Assembly (NCBI RefSeq): GCF_945859685.1
Contig: NC_079147.1
Span: 90,016,315 to 90,080,314, forward strand
Length of the DNA: 64,000 bases
Direction: 5' to 3'
DNA from: Eupeodes corollae
Lineage: Eukaryota > Arthropoda > Insecta > Diptera > Syrphidae
This document shows positions 45,690 through 57,707 of the stretch, piece after piece; the first letter of the stretch is position 1; every line of letters starts with the position of its first letter. Both the position numbers and the translations under genes were made by a program. The notes below the pieces were generated by a model, which saw nothing but the letters and a program-made list of their open reading frames with translations, made no database searches and was not told the origin of the DNA.

Positions 45690-46985
45690 ACACATATAGT
45701 TTCTTCTACGACAATATAGGCTGAAACATTAAGACAGTTGTTCTTAAAATCACGGATGTGATCTCTAACAGCTCTCAGAGTTCTACACATTTCGTAACTT
45801 GTTTCATTATAACTCACAGCATGATGTTATCCTTCATGAATCGTGTATCACATGAAATGTCCTATTAGTTACCAGTTGCTCATCTTTGTATTTGTTACAT
45901 ATTTTCCGAAAGATGTTGCAATTTCCAATTTCCTTTTGATGTACCCACATCCTTTACATTAAAGGCTTAGTAAAATGAACATTGAAATAAAATACATCCC
46001 CAACTTTAAAATCCTCAAGGACTAAATTATTGTCTTCTATTTTCTATTATTATGTATTTTTTTCGGAGTGGCATTTTCTTAACGGTCTTTGCATTCGAAA
46101 TTTGCTTTAATTTTACATTTAAAACTCGTATCCATGTTCCTAAGGCCTGAAGTCTGAATCTCGAATGTGAATAAATTGACGGTGTTCTACAAGACTAAAA
46201 GACATTACCAAGCAGGCCCAAATAATAAAATTGACTAAGAGTGTAATTTTGTTTTTTGCAGAGTTCTTAATGCGTTTAAAAAATTCACACATACAAAATA
46301 CACTTTAGAACATTATCTTATGTTTAAATATTCTGATGCGCTCACATTTTTAAGCAAATTGAGCCCTTTGGTTGTTAGATATTATAATCTCCTCTCTTCT
46401 CAGACGATTACATTTAAATACGTTTTCACATTTTTACTTTCATTTAAAAATAAAAAATAAATATAAAATGTACGTAGGTAGATATTATGAACCATTATTT
46501 TTGATTTCGCATATTTATTCAGCTATTAGAGAAAGATAATAATCATTTAAGACTTGGATCATTAAATTTTTGAAGTATCTACGGCTATACGTACCTAGGT
46601 ATAATTTATATGGATTTATACAAACTCATCCTGTTGGGAATTAATATTATTCGCACGCATTGGTTTTATATTTCGATGAAACCGTCTTTTACATTTGGCT
46701 TTCATTTGGTTGTAGATGGTTTTGTATTATCCCATCGGGATTGTTTTTGTGCGAATACAAAAATCGATATCCAGAGTGTTTTGTGTTGGATCAGACAGCG
46801 TTTGTGAATTCATCACCATAATAATGTCTGCCAGAAACACAACGTCACAACGCCCGTGGTATTTACAACAGCTCGTAGGCATTCAGAGATGTACGAATAG
46901 GCTTGCCAGATTGGGCTTTTTATTGGAAAATGTTGCTATCTATTAAACATTAAAATATTTATTTGAAATTAAGCTATTTATTGAA
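45690..46985. other. AT-rich stretch without recognisable gene
   Basis: No supported feature. Two overlapping plus frames at 46610-46946 match nothing I recognise. Confidence 0.4.
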
Positions 46986-46987
46986 AA

Positions 46988-47012
46988 TGAACTTCAAATA
47001 ATTTTTGTTATA
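46988..47012 (+). repeat. rptA fragment left of the mariner insertion
   Basis: GAACTTCAAATAATTTTTGT followed by TATA matches the rptA block ACTTCAAATAAATTTTGT plus TATA (as at 33597). The next rptA bases (CAGATAATAAGGCAG) appear on the far side of the mariner element at 48395. Confidence 0.65.
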
Positions 47013-47118
47013 AACGGTGATTTTTTAAGAGCTGTTGCATATAGCATTTAGGAATGAGACCGGGCCGTCGGCCTCGGCTCCTCGACTTTATGATGGAGAA
47101 AAAAAATTAAAGTAAATA
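47013..47118 (+). repeat. extra copy of the mariner left end
   Basis: AACGGTGATTTTTTAAGAGC begins at 47013 and again at 47119. Between them lie about 84 bp, including an unusually GC-rich ACCGGGCCGTCGGCCTCGGC patch. Because the rptA flank joins at 47012, the outer copy is probably the true left end, and 47119 a duplicated or re-inserted end. Confidence 0.6.
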
Positions 47119-48392
47119 AACGGTGATTTTTTAAGAGCTTGAAAACTTAAAAAAAAAAAAACGCATAAAATTTGCAAAATCTCATCGATTCTTTATTTGA
47201 AACGTTAGATTGGTCCATGACATTTACTTTTTGAAGATAATTTCATTTAAATGTTGACCGCTGCTGCGTCTTAGGTGGTCCATTGGGAAAGTCCAATTTT
47301 GGGTAACTTTTTCGAGCATTTCGGCCGGAATAGCCCGAATTTCTTCGGAAATGTTGTCTTCCAAAGCTGGAATAGTTGCTGGCTTATTTGTGTAGACTTT
47401 AGACTTGAAGTAGCCCCACAAAAAATAGTCTAAAGGCGTCAAATCGCATGATCTTGGTGGCCAACTTACCGGTCCATTCCTTGAGATGAATTGTTCTCCG
47501 AAGTTTTCCCTCAAAATGGCCATAGAATCGCGAGCTGTGTGGCATGTAGCGCCATCTTGTTGAAACCACATGTCAACCAAGTTCAGTTCTTCCATTTTTG
47601 GCAAACAAAAAGTTTGTTAGCATTGAACGATAGCGATCGCCATTCACCGTAACGTTGCGTCCAACAGCATCTTTGAAAAAATACGGTCCAATGATTCCAC
47701 CAGCGTACAAACCACACCAAACAGTGCATTTTTCGGGATGCATGGGCAGTTCTTGAACGGCTTCTGGTTGCTCTTCACTCCAAATGCGGCAATTTTGCTT
47801 ATTTACGTAGCCATTCAACGAGAAATGAGCCTCATCGCTGAACAAACTTTTCTAGGGCCCATTCACTGAAAATTCGACGTTGTGGCAGATCGTTCGGCTT
47901 CAGTTCTTGCACGAGCTGTATTTTATACGGTTTTACACCAAGATCTTTGCGTAAAATCTTCCATGTGGTCGAATAACACAAACCCAATTGCTGCGAACGG
48001 CGACGAATCGACATTTCACGGTCTTCAGCAACACTCTCAGAAACAGACGCAATATTCTCTTCTGTACTCACTGTACGCATTCGTGTGGTTGGTTTAATGA
48101 CCAATAAAGTAAACTGAGTGCGAAACTTGGTCACAATCGCATTAATTGTTTGCTCACTTGGTCGATTATGTAGACCATAAATCGGACGTAAAGCGCGAAA
48201 CACATTTCGAACCGAACACTGATTTTGGTAATAAAATTCAATGATTTGCAAGCGTTGCTCGTTAGTAAGTCTATTCATGATGAAATGTCAAAGCATACTG
48301 AGCATCTTTTTTTTTTGACACCATGTCCGAAATCCCGCGTGATCTGTCAAATACTAATGCATGAAAATCCTAACCTCAAAAAAATCACCCTT
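47119..48392 (-). mobile_element. mariner-type transposon, about 1.27 kb (1.38 kb with the outer end)
   Basis: The left end AACGGTGATTTTTTAAGAGC and right end (read inward) AAGGGTGATTTTTTTGAGG are inverted repeats. TA flanks the right end (48393-48394) and precedes both possible left ends (47011 and 47117). It contains a nearly complete minus-strand transposase gene and was inserted into an rptA copy. Confidence 0.9.
47224..48278 (-). pseudogene. mariner-type transposase, two frameshifts
   Basis: Three overlapping minus frames give almost the whole enzyme. 48278-47832 has MNRLTNEQRLQIIEFYYQNQ, the first helix-turn-helix, MSIRRRSQQLGLCYSTTWKI (second helix-turn-helix) and PYKIQLVQELKPNDLPQRR. 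47845-47573 has MFSDEAHFSLNGYVNKQNCR with the first catalytic Asp and CTVWCGLYAGGIIGPYFF. 47604-47224 has MWFQQDGATCHTARDS (second Asp) and RSCDLTPLDYFLWGYFKSKV (third Asp). I count 36 residues between the second and third Asp. Frameshifts fall near 47840 (with a short loss before the SDE motif) and 47590. Known role: cut-and-paste transposition at TA sites. This is the best preserved DNA-transposon gene in the window. Confidence 0.9.
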
Positions 48393-48394
48393 TA

Positions 48395-50097
48395 CATGTA
48401 ATAATGCAGAAAGGAAAGGAGAAAAGGTGGTTTTTTACCATACCAATTTAAAAAATGGTGAACATTTTGGTTAATCCAAAATATCTCACAAACGAACAAC
48501 TCTAGAGTCTTGAATTAAATTTTATATTATATATTGTAAAATGATACCTAATTCATATATTTTTGGACCAAATTCCAATTAAAGGTTTTTTTTATAAAAC
48601 AAAAAAAACGAAAAGAAAAGAAAATACTTGTCAGCTCAAAAAAATGATTATATCTCCAAAACAAATTTGTGCAACGAAGAATAACGTTTTTTACATCTGG
48701 TAACCTTTTGAGAAAAATCAAATTGGGAGTTTTTCTTACAAAAAATAAAAACCTTAACATTTCTAAAAGTTGGTAAAAATTGATTTTCGTCTCAAATATC
48801 TTTGCAAAAATTTGAGATTATGGCCTCCAACTAATTTAATTTTATAAAAAAATATTGTGCTCATCTTTCCGGAAATTTTAAGAAAAATCGAGTTGAAAAT
48901 TTTTTACAAAAATAAAAACCTACGAAAAAATTAAAACTTTGAGATAGTTAAAACTAATTATATTTTTTTAAGAAAACATTGCTTACAAATTTTGCAAAGA
49001 TCCGATTTTCCTCTAAATTTTACCGCATGTTGAAAAAAATATTTTGTATGACTTAAATAAGATTGAAGACATAATCTCAAGTTTTTGAAACGATATTTGA
49101 GTCGAAATTCAATTTTTACCAACTTTGAGTAATGTTTTTTTAGGTTTTTATTTTTTATAAAAAAACTGTTAAAAACTTTATTTTTCGTTGCACACAATTG
49201 TGTTGGAGTTGAAATCATTTTTTATTCGTTAAATTTTAGAGGTGAAACATTTTTTTTTCAGTTATTTTTTATTTATTAAAAAATAGTTAATTGTTGGTAT
49301 CACGTTAAAATATATAATATAAATAATTATTCAAGTCTCTAGCGTAATTGGTTTGTGAGATATTAAGGGTTAACCAAAATGTTCACCTTTTTTTTAAACT
49401 GCTATGGTAAAAAAAAACCACTCAATTTTCTTGAGAGCCATTTCTGCATTATTTTCTGTATAACAAAATGTATTTGAAGTCGATATCTCTTCTGGTTCTT
49501 GAGCTATGGACGACGAAAAAACGTCGCAAACGTACGGACATACGGACTTACGAACGTACGTACACACGCAGGCACAGACAACTTTCTAAAAATCTTTTAT
49601 TTCGAATCTAGGAACCTTGGAACATAAACTTGGTAAAAATTTACTTTCGACTCAAATAGCTTTTCAAAAATTAAAAATATTGTCTTCAAACTATTTTTTA
49701 TTTCACAAAAAATATTGTTTTCGATATTCAGTATTTTTTTTTACAAAAATCCAACAGTCCGTTTTTTCATTGAAAAATAAAATCTACAAAAAATATGACG
49801 CAAATTTGGTAAAAATTGATGTTCGGTTCTCGATATCTCTATTTGCATTCATCCAATTTGTAAAATTGGTAAAAATTTGGTTTTCAACTAAAACCTCGTT
49901 AACGGAAATAGATTTTGAAATCAAACTATTTCATTTTAAGCAAAATATTGTTATTAATTTTTAATTTGTTTATAACAATTCAATTGACAACTTTTTTAAC
50001 AAGACACGAAAACCTGAAAAGCTTTTAAGAAAGACAAATCGACAGAAAAGATGGGAAGTTGTCAGTGTGAGTCGCAACCCAGCCTCTTTTTTGGCTT
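48395..50097. repeat. rptA compound copy with internal foldback
   Basis: Forward rptA sequence runs from a GTAATAATGCAGAAAGG block (48398) through GGTTTTTTACCATACCA to about 48955. It then turns into reverse complement (about 48960-49620), passing back over AGCTATGGACGACGAAAAAA to a TCTAGGAACCTTGGAAC block. From 49621 it resumes forward in the 3' half, ending GGAAGTTGTCAGTGTGAGTC and CAACCCAGCCTC at 50095. A normal copy has therefore been combined with an inverted copy of its 5' half. Confidence 0.75.
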
Positions 50098-50104
50098 TAA
50101 TTTT

Positions 50105-50930
50105 GGGCTACAATTGTTTTTTAAATTAGTCGAATTATTTCAGGACATGGTAACCCTGCCTACGAGTACAAGTATGTGCGAAGGACATGTGTAAAGGTTA
50201 TAATAATTCCGTAAAGGTATTCCTATTGGCAGTTAAATCTTTCATTAACATGGATCTTTGGTTGCGGCATACTCGTAGCATGTTATTAGGATGAGTCTCT
50301 TAATATGGTATGTGTTAATGTGGCTTCCCAGATGGTTGCTTCAGTCCTTAACATTTCATTCATAAAACTTAATGGTTTACCGTAAACGTTATATCTATCT
50401 TCTTACCTATCAAACGTATGAGAGGATTCATTAATTTGATTTTAGGCAAAGAGCAACACGACGCGACGGCGACGCGACGTTTGTAAAGAGAACCTATGTT
50501 TTCGTATGCCTTCCTCGCCTTCCAAGGCAATCATATAGCCTTTAAATACAATAATGATGTTTTCCTTTAGTTTGTAAGATAGGTTTGTAGATATGTTGAA
50601 AACCAAGTGAAAGGTTGAACGCTTTGGTAACGGAGAACACTTAAACTTAATTAAGAATGATGGGGAACACGAAGGCAAACAAATTAAAAGGGAAATAATA
50701 TTCAAATACAAAGCAATGTAAACAAGGCAGGTTAATAAGATATTAAAAGGTTCCGTATATTTTCAAGCAATATCTTCAATTTGAAGGTAATCAAAGATTC
50801 GTTTAACAATTTGATACATTTAAAGTAAGTCATTTGGTACCTTCAAAAGGGGAATTAGTTATGACTTTCGAAATAGTAAGTCTCATTAAAATTAACTTGT
50901 ACATTCATATATTTTTGTAGATTGTATAGG
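50105..50930. other. stretch without recognisable gene
   Basis: No supported feature. A minus frame at 50442-50711 is unlike any family I know. Confidence 0.4.
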
Positions 50931-50934
50931 GTGT

Positions 50935-51360
50935 TTTTTTTTAGCTGCATACGAAATTTCGGCGATTGTTGGCTATTGTTTTAAAGTTTAGAACGTTGAT
51001 ATGTGTTGACATTTCTGTACTGTAACCCTTAGCAATTCATTATGAATTGTTTGAATTTAAGCAATGAAACTTTTTTCTAATGACATTGCTTCGTCAAAAA
51101 GCAAAACATGGATCGGAGGCAATCTTATGCTATTAACGAATCTCCATTTAGAATGAGGAAAAAATGTGAATCGCGGATGACATTTGGTTCCAATAAGACG
51201 TAGAATTTTAAACAACGTACTTAACTTATTTGTTTCCAGAAGTGCGATCATGCATGTGGGGTCAGCAACTTTTGAAGCATTGGAAGCCAATATTCAAGCC
51301 ATCGTTGTCGGCATAAATCCAGGTTTATTGGAAAAAGCAGTGAAAAATTGGACTATGTAA
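50935..51360 (+). pseudogene. mariner-type element, internally deleted
   Basis: Starts GGTGTTTTTTTTTAGCTGCA with CGATTGTTGGCTATTGTTTT, an end type common for this mariner group in flies. It keeps a decayed N-terminal start (after TTCATTATGAATTG) and then jumps to the last coding part, FEALEANIQAIVVGINPGLL followed by EKAVKNWT (51276-51352), which is the C-terminal helix of the transposase. Most of the catalytic domain is gone. Confidence 0.65.
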
Positions 51361-51364
51361 CTCC

Positions 51365-51650
51365 TAGCCGCTAGTATCCGTGGCATGATAGATAGTGCAC
51401 TACATTGTGATGCTAGAGGTCTAAGGTTCAATCACTGCTGTGCCATCTAATGTTTTATCACGGATATTGCCTCTTGCGAGGAATTGACAAATTCTCGAAC
51501 AGTAATACTAGTCATGAAAAGTGCGCTCTCAAAATGGCCTTTCGGATTCGGCTTAAAAACTGTAAGTCCCCTCCATCCCTGAAAACATTACTCGCACACA
51601 GGAATGGTTGAGAGTTGTTAGTCACTAGGCCCTATTTCTCAACGGACTGT
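51365..51650 (+). mobile_element. tRNA-derived SINE
   Basis: Head: CTAGTATCCGTGGCATGATA (A-box region) and AGGTTCAATCACTG (B-box) with TGTGCCATC. Body: CTTGCGAGGAATTGACAAAT, a TCATGAAAAGTGCGCTC block, TTTCGGATTCGGCTTAAAAA, CTCGCACACAGGAATGG and AGTCACTAGGCCC. RNA polymerase III would transcribe it from the internal A and B boxes. It directly follows the mariner relic. Confidence 0.75.
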
Positions 51651-51654
51651 TTAA

Positions 51655-52570
51655 TTTGTTTTGCTGCGAACTTATGCCGAAAATCATATTTTTAAAAATA
51701 CAACTCATTTATCTCCAAAGTGATTAAAATTAAATATTTCCGTCTTGTATTATTATTTATATAAAATTCCCAGGCTCCAAAGGAAACACCCGATAGATAT
51801 TTTGTTTCAATATCCTTTTCTTAATATTTAGTCATTAAAAGTGATGTTTGAAGTCAATTATTATTCAATGGGTTGACTTGAATAAATATAGATACCTACA
51901 TATTATATTGAATGGTTAAATTCAATGGAGGGGAAATTAATTTTTACAATTAACAGTCACGTTATTTATTTAAGGATAATATTTTTTGAAAACTCGACTT
52001 TTATTTAAGATTTTTCCGATTGAAAACATAACATGGATATATAATTTTTATTTCCAAGTGAATTGCTTGACTTGGAGAAAGCTTAAGATTAGTTTTAAAG
52101 TTTATCCCATTGATTAACATGAACAAATAATCCTGAAATTAATTCCTATTAAAATAATTGCATTTTGTGTTAAGAAGTTTAACATTTTTATAGTAATATT
52201 TTTGATAATTTAACAAAATAGAAATAGCCGTAGATCAAATTCAATAATTAATACTGGATTTTAAAAAGTACGAAAAATTGTTGATTCAATTTAACTTTCA
52301 AATGAAATTTTTTAAACCTTAACATGTACAAAATTTAATTTAAATTACAAGTTGTATAGAGACCCGAGTTATCAATAACTATAACACACTTGTTTTAGTT
52401 TCAAAATTTTTTTTTAGTTATAAGATCTTTACTCTTCGACTGGTAATTGATAACTGAACTGATAACAAATATTGATCTTGTTCTAAAGCCGAACCGGTTC
52501 TTCTCATATAATCACAACAAATAATCTTCTTATGTTGGCTCTTTCTTATCCACTGTCCTGTCCGTGTTGT
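51655..52570. other. AT-rich stretch; may include gypsy 3' LTR
   Basis: No gene recognised. The part nearest 52570 lies downstream of the minus-strand gypsy pol and could contain its 3' LTR, but I could not define LTR ends. Confidence 0.4.
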
Positions 52571-52579
52571 GGCACAGGT

Positions 52580-55560
52580 CTCCACATCTTTTAAATATTT
52601 TTCAGCTTTAACGTCAACCTCGGATCGCTACCTTTGACATCAGTTGGAGCTTCTTGTTCTTTTGCTGCTGATGGGGTGGTGGTCGTGATGGTTGGATTAT
52701 CATTCACATCTGTTGACATGTTGGAGCCTGTAGAAAAATAATTATTACCTTAAGCTTGTGATTTGTCTAAGGTTTTTACGCAACCAGTGGGTATCTTCTT
52801 AACATGGCTTACGTCGAAACACCTTGTTTCCAGCTTTTACCGTGACCTCGCTTTTCTTCCTGTCAGTCACTTCAAATACCCTTTGATCGAAGGTGAGAGT
52901 AAGTTTGTCAGAGAACGCTACATTTTTGATTAAAACCTTATCACCTATTTCTATCCCTGAATCTTTAGCTCCCCGTTCCCTATTTTACCCTTCTTTCCCT
53001 TTTTGTTTATTTATGGAATCGCGGTCCCTAGCTTCCGAATCAAGCATTTGTTCCACTATATCCAGCATTGAAGGAATTTTGTTGCGGATTGTTCGATTGT
53101 TAAGTAACTCCGATGGTGCCTTTCCTGTTGCGCCGTGGAAGTTACGTTGTACATAAGAGTGAACTTCTGCATCTCTTCTTTATAATCAATTCCGTTAGAA
53201 TGGGCTATCTTCAAGCGTTTTACGATCTGAAGGTTCAAGTTCTCCACTTCACCGTTCGCTTGTGGCCAATAAGGTGGTGAAGTTATTAGCTCTATGTTGT
53301 TATCTTTACAGTAGGTTTTAAACTCTTTGCTGACAAATTGGCGTCCGTTGTCCGCCGTGATAAACTTTGGATACCCTAGTCTACAAAATATTTCTTTCAA
53401 AAAGTAATCACATCTTCGGAAGTTATCTTTTTTAAGAATTTAAACTCTTGGTATTTGGAGTAGTAGTCAATTACAACTAGAATATAGTCGTGATTAGGCA
53501 AAGGCCCCAGCAAATTCATTGCTAAGTTAGACCAAGTTCTGTTCTGAAAAACATGTCTGTTCATGGGGACTGGTTGGCTGGACTTCGAAACAATTAGACA
53601 ATCTCGGCACTTTTTTACAAACTGCTCGACTCTCTGTCTACCAATGGCCACCACACTTTGGAACGGACTCTCCGTTTCATTACTGTTTCACCAGGGTGGC
53701 CTTCGTGAGCAAGAATTCTAGAGTGTAGTGAGATGGGTATTACGATCCTAGTTCCTCTTAATAGAATATTGCCTATAGTACACAATTCAAGTCTGAATGG
53801 AAAGTATGAACGTTGTTGACAGCCTCGATCAGCTCCTGATCCTTGGGGTTATTCGAACAAATCTCTGACATGGTAATCGCTCTATATTCTGCTCCCCCTG
53901 TTCGTCGAATATTTCTGCTATTTGTATTTTACACAGTCGTGAAAATAAATCAGCTATATTTAGCTTGCCCGGTTGATAAACCACCTAAACCTAAACGCTT
54001 GTAACCTAAGCACCCATCTTTCAATACGAGCTGGTGGCCTTGATGTAGGCTTAATTATTGCCTCTAGTGGCTTATGGTCTGTGACCAACTCAAATTCTGT
54101 TTCTGATAGGTAGTATGAAAACCTTTCAACTGCCCATACTAACGCTAGGCCTCTTCTTTGAGAGTATCTCCTCTCCACCTGGGATAGGCTTTTACTCGCT
54201 ACTGGGCTGGCATCAGCTATAAGTCAAATGCGTTTTTTTAAGTCAAAGTAAGAGAGAGTGGTCGAATCTGCTAGAAGCAGTTTTAATCTCTGAAAAGACT
54301 TTTGTTGAGATTCTGCCCATTCGAATTTGTCATCTTTCTTTATCAAACACCTGAGTGGTGACATCAGTCATATCTGGGACGAATTTTCCAAGATATGTCA
54401 CCAATCCAAGGAAACTTCTTGTCTCTTCTTTGCTTTGTGAAGGTCGAAATTCATGTACTGTCTTTATTTTGTCCGGGTCTGGGCTTATACCCTGTGTCAA
54501 AAGGGTGTGTCTTCTTTAGCAAGAAGATTTTCTATAACTTTTTGAAATATTTCGGGAGCAGAGTTTACACCAAACTAAAGTCTCTTGTATCTAAACATCC
54601 CCTTGTGCTTTATAAAGGTGGTGATATGTCTACTATCATCTTCTAGTTTTAGCTGGTAATACGCACTCTTTAAGTCAAGCCTTGAAAGGAATTTGGCACC
54701 TTTTAACTTTGTTATTACCGCTTAATTGTCGGTAGTGGAAAATTTTCTCTTTGTATGGCGCCATTCGCACGTCGCGTCGCATGTCGATGCAGAGCCGAAT
54801 TTCATCATCGCTCTTAAATGCTACCACAATCGGTGAGATCCAAGAGCTTGGAAAGTGGTTCGATGATGTCTTGGACTACTGCGTCTTTAAGCTTCGTCTC
54901 GTCATATCTTCTAAGGCAGCTGGGACTCTACGTAAAGGTTGCTGAACGGGTTTAATAGATGTATCGATAGACAGACTTATTTTGATCCCTTTAATCTTTG
55001 GAAACTGTTTTGGACTTTCGAGATAATTAACATTAAGCCCTAGTTTCAAAACGCATAACTTCACTGCCGTCTCTCGTCCTAATAACGATTGTCTCCCACT
55101 CTCAACCACCTAGAATGAAGCAATCACTTCAGGACGCTCTGCAATGCATAACGGAGCTTCGAAAACAGCCCTAGTTTTGAGCAATTCATCACCCGCATAA
55201 GCCCTAAATTGGTTTGTCGTCTCTTTTCTAACATCCCACATTACAGCATTATAACTTTTTAGTAACTGCCAGTCGGATTCAACTAAGCGATTAAACCTTG
55301 ACCCTGAGTCAATGACCATTGATATATGATGGCCACCGACTTGACACTCAATCATTTCGTTCATGTCCATATTATGACCATCTACAACTCGGAGACAATC
55401 GTGTTCTGCCAATTGAGTCTCATCTTCGCTCTCATTTTCGCCTCCTCCGTTCTCAATGAAACGTACCCTAGAAAACCCAGATTTCCTTGACATTTAATTG
55501 ATTTTGTCTTGCGTTTCTGCGAAAAGTGCCCGATCAAGCCACACTTGTTGTATTTGGCAT
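52580..55560 (-). pseudogene. Ty3/gypsy gag-pol relic
   Basis: Domains follow from high to low coordinates on the minus strand: a decayed zinc knuckle NKCGLIGHFSQK (55510-55550); protease with HISMVIDSGSRFN (DSG motif, about 55300); RT with SLSIDTSIKPVQQPLRRVPA, AKFLSRLDLKSAYYQ-like text (54690) and FGVNSAPEIFQKVIENL (54510-54560); connection SFLGLVTYLGKFVPDM (54370-54420); RNase H FELVTDHKPLEAI (54060-54100); integrase with zinc-binding remnant, CRDCLIVSKSSQPVP (53570-53620), ITADNGRQFVSKEF (53320-53370) and PYWPQANGEVENLN (53240-53280), which carry catalytic Asp and Glu. The segment with the YxDD box is deleted near 54500. Frameshifts are frequent. The protease-RT wording resembles the mag lineage; env was not seen. 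Confidence 0.85.
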
Positions 55561-55589
55561 TCTTTCATCACAATTAAAGCTCTTTCTGT

Positions 55590-56260
55590 TAGAACTCAAA
55601 AGGTATTCGGTTTTCTCCTGGTGCTTTGTTATATTTAGTTCTAGCAATAGCCTCTTTGACTTCCTCCAAATATGTTATGGTCATTTACGACCAAAGGACT
55701 GGCATATTGGATTATTGAATCATTGTTTTTAGGATTAAGAAGTTTCCAGAAGTGGCCTTTTAGGATATTAGAAAATAAAATAACGCCAATAGTGAAAGGC
55801 CTGTCTGTCATTTCTCTTATAGCTTTCCAAGAATATTTGGCATTGCTTGCATTCGAAGCCTCGTGTACTAACTGTCCAAAGAATTTTTTTCTTTGAACTC
55901 AAAAAAATAAGTTTGACATTTTTGACATGCTTTGCCTTATCGAATTATTTTTTTTGAGACTGCTTCAGCTATAGCTGCATTAAGAAAATTTAGTTTATAA
56001 GCTCCTTTAAGATTAACATGCATCTCAGATAATTCTAAGGATAAGTTTTGATGACAAATTTCAATTCGGTGATCCTTCAAACATAATTTTGGTAAAAGAT
56101 GCATCTCCACATCCTTTGGCATTGGAAAAATATCATTTAAATGTTGTATTAATTCAATTGGCATGTGGTCTGAAAAATGTTGAGTCCTAACCTTCAAATC
56201 TTCAATTAAATATAAAAAATCTCTTAGAAAGGTGTTGCAAAAACATTCCAATATTAACTA
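55590..56260 (-). pseudogene. LINE endonuclease end and RT start
   Basis: The minus frame at 55937-56251 contains VRTQHFSDHMPIELIQHLN, the SDHxPI catalytic block closing an AP-type endonuclease. Further down, near 55620-55680, frameshifted text gives VKEAIARTKYNKAPGENRIP, the block that opens the RT of non-LTR elements. The rest of the RT is absent and the gypsy relic begins shortly after. Confidence 0.65.
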
Positions 56261-56264
56261 AGAT

Positions 56265-56840
56265 GTAAGTAGTAACATGAATTTTCTTATTGAACTTAAG
56301 GCCACAACTATATTAACCTTCTATATACAAATATTTTTGCCTTCAAGGAAAACTTGGGATATTTTCGGAAACACCTCCACTTCAGGAAACACAAATCATC
56401 GTGTTTAATATCCCTTTTGAAAAGTCTTTACCAAACCTGTAACAATACATCCATTTGTATGCATCATTATTGCAAAAATATTACATTTTCCAGCTAACTA
56501 ACTCATTTTCCCTTGGCTTGCTTTTCCTATTTCAGCAGCAGGAAATTTACCAAAAACTTTTCAGTAAGTAAACAAAATGTTATGGTGTTAGTATGTCTGC
56601 ATGTACATTATAAATACACCAACACCAACCTATCTACACTTCGTTGATTTTATTGATATTGAAAGAGTTACTTTGTAGAATGTAGGTTGGTTGTAAATTA
56701 TAAACTGAAATTTGTTTTTCCATCAGAAAAGTTAAAGTACCTTGCCTATCTACAACTGAAAGCTTAATGTATCGAATCGATATCTCTTTGGAGCATGTAA
56801 ATAGTCCTTTTTTTGTTGTTATTCGTTCTGTTTTAGTTCG
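56265..56840. other. stretch without recognisable gene
   Basis: AT-rich; nothing recognised on either strand. Confidence 0.4.
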
Positions 56841-56845
56841 AAATG

Positions 56846-57707
56846 TGCTTAAATGTTGCTTGAAGTACCTGTCTGAAAGAATACATTAACGGCATTTCGA
56901 TTACATTTTTAAAAAAGTTTTAAAAACTGATGAACCATTTTGTGTTCTGTTTCCGTCCCTTCTTCGATTTGGTTAACGAAGAGAATTACCTATAAGGGTA
57001 GATGTTTTTTTTGTTTCAATATAAAATGAGGACACCAGCTTCGGAATTTTTAATGAAGTTTAAAATTAGCATAATAAGGTTTTAAAATACTAATTCTACA
57101 CACAAAGTGGTTCATTGAAAAACCGACTATATTCTCAAAGATATAAAGATTCAGTCCTTAGCTATTCCTTTTTGCAATTAACATACATATACCTACGTAT
57201 GTAAACAAAATTATTTTTAATTAAGATAGTTTGAGACTTGAGCGCTATAAGGTACCATCTGTTATCAGTTTTATCTTCTCCTCTGATGTTCTTAAATGAT
57301 AATTTTGTTCCCAAATTAAAGAAGCAGATGAACACCAGATTTTGTATTCAAAAAATAAAATGTTACAATTTGTGACACATCTCAGTTCAGGTAGACAAAT
57401 TTAAGCAAAAACGTTAAGTTTTTGAATTGAATTGCCAATACCACGACACAAAAAATTGGTAATTTTTTTCCCCAGAACACAAAACTAAAATGAGTTTACG
57501 AGAAATGCGATGTCCTTTCATAACACACAAAAAGGTGATAATGTCAAACAAATTTTTCAGTAGCATTTTAACCGTCTTTTGAAAATTTCATTCTTATTGT
57601 TGGTTGTGATTTTGATAAGAAACTATTTTCACTCGTTTCTTACCTCTGATCCTAACAAATATGCGATCAGAACTGTATGGCAGTATAAGAAAGCGAAGTG
57701 GGACGGT
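56846..57707 (+). repeat. 0.9-kb duplicated segment, copy 1
   Basis: From GCTTAAATGTTGCTTGAAGT to GCGAAGTGGGACGGTC this segment matches 60574-61484 in the same orientation with scattered substitutions and a few indels. No coding sense. It directly abuts the truncated 3' side of the LINE at 57708. Confidence 0.85.

Noticed and set aside
50442..50711. Minus-strand 89-residue frame
   Set aside because: No family resemblance and no context; likely chance.
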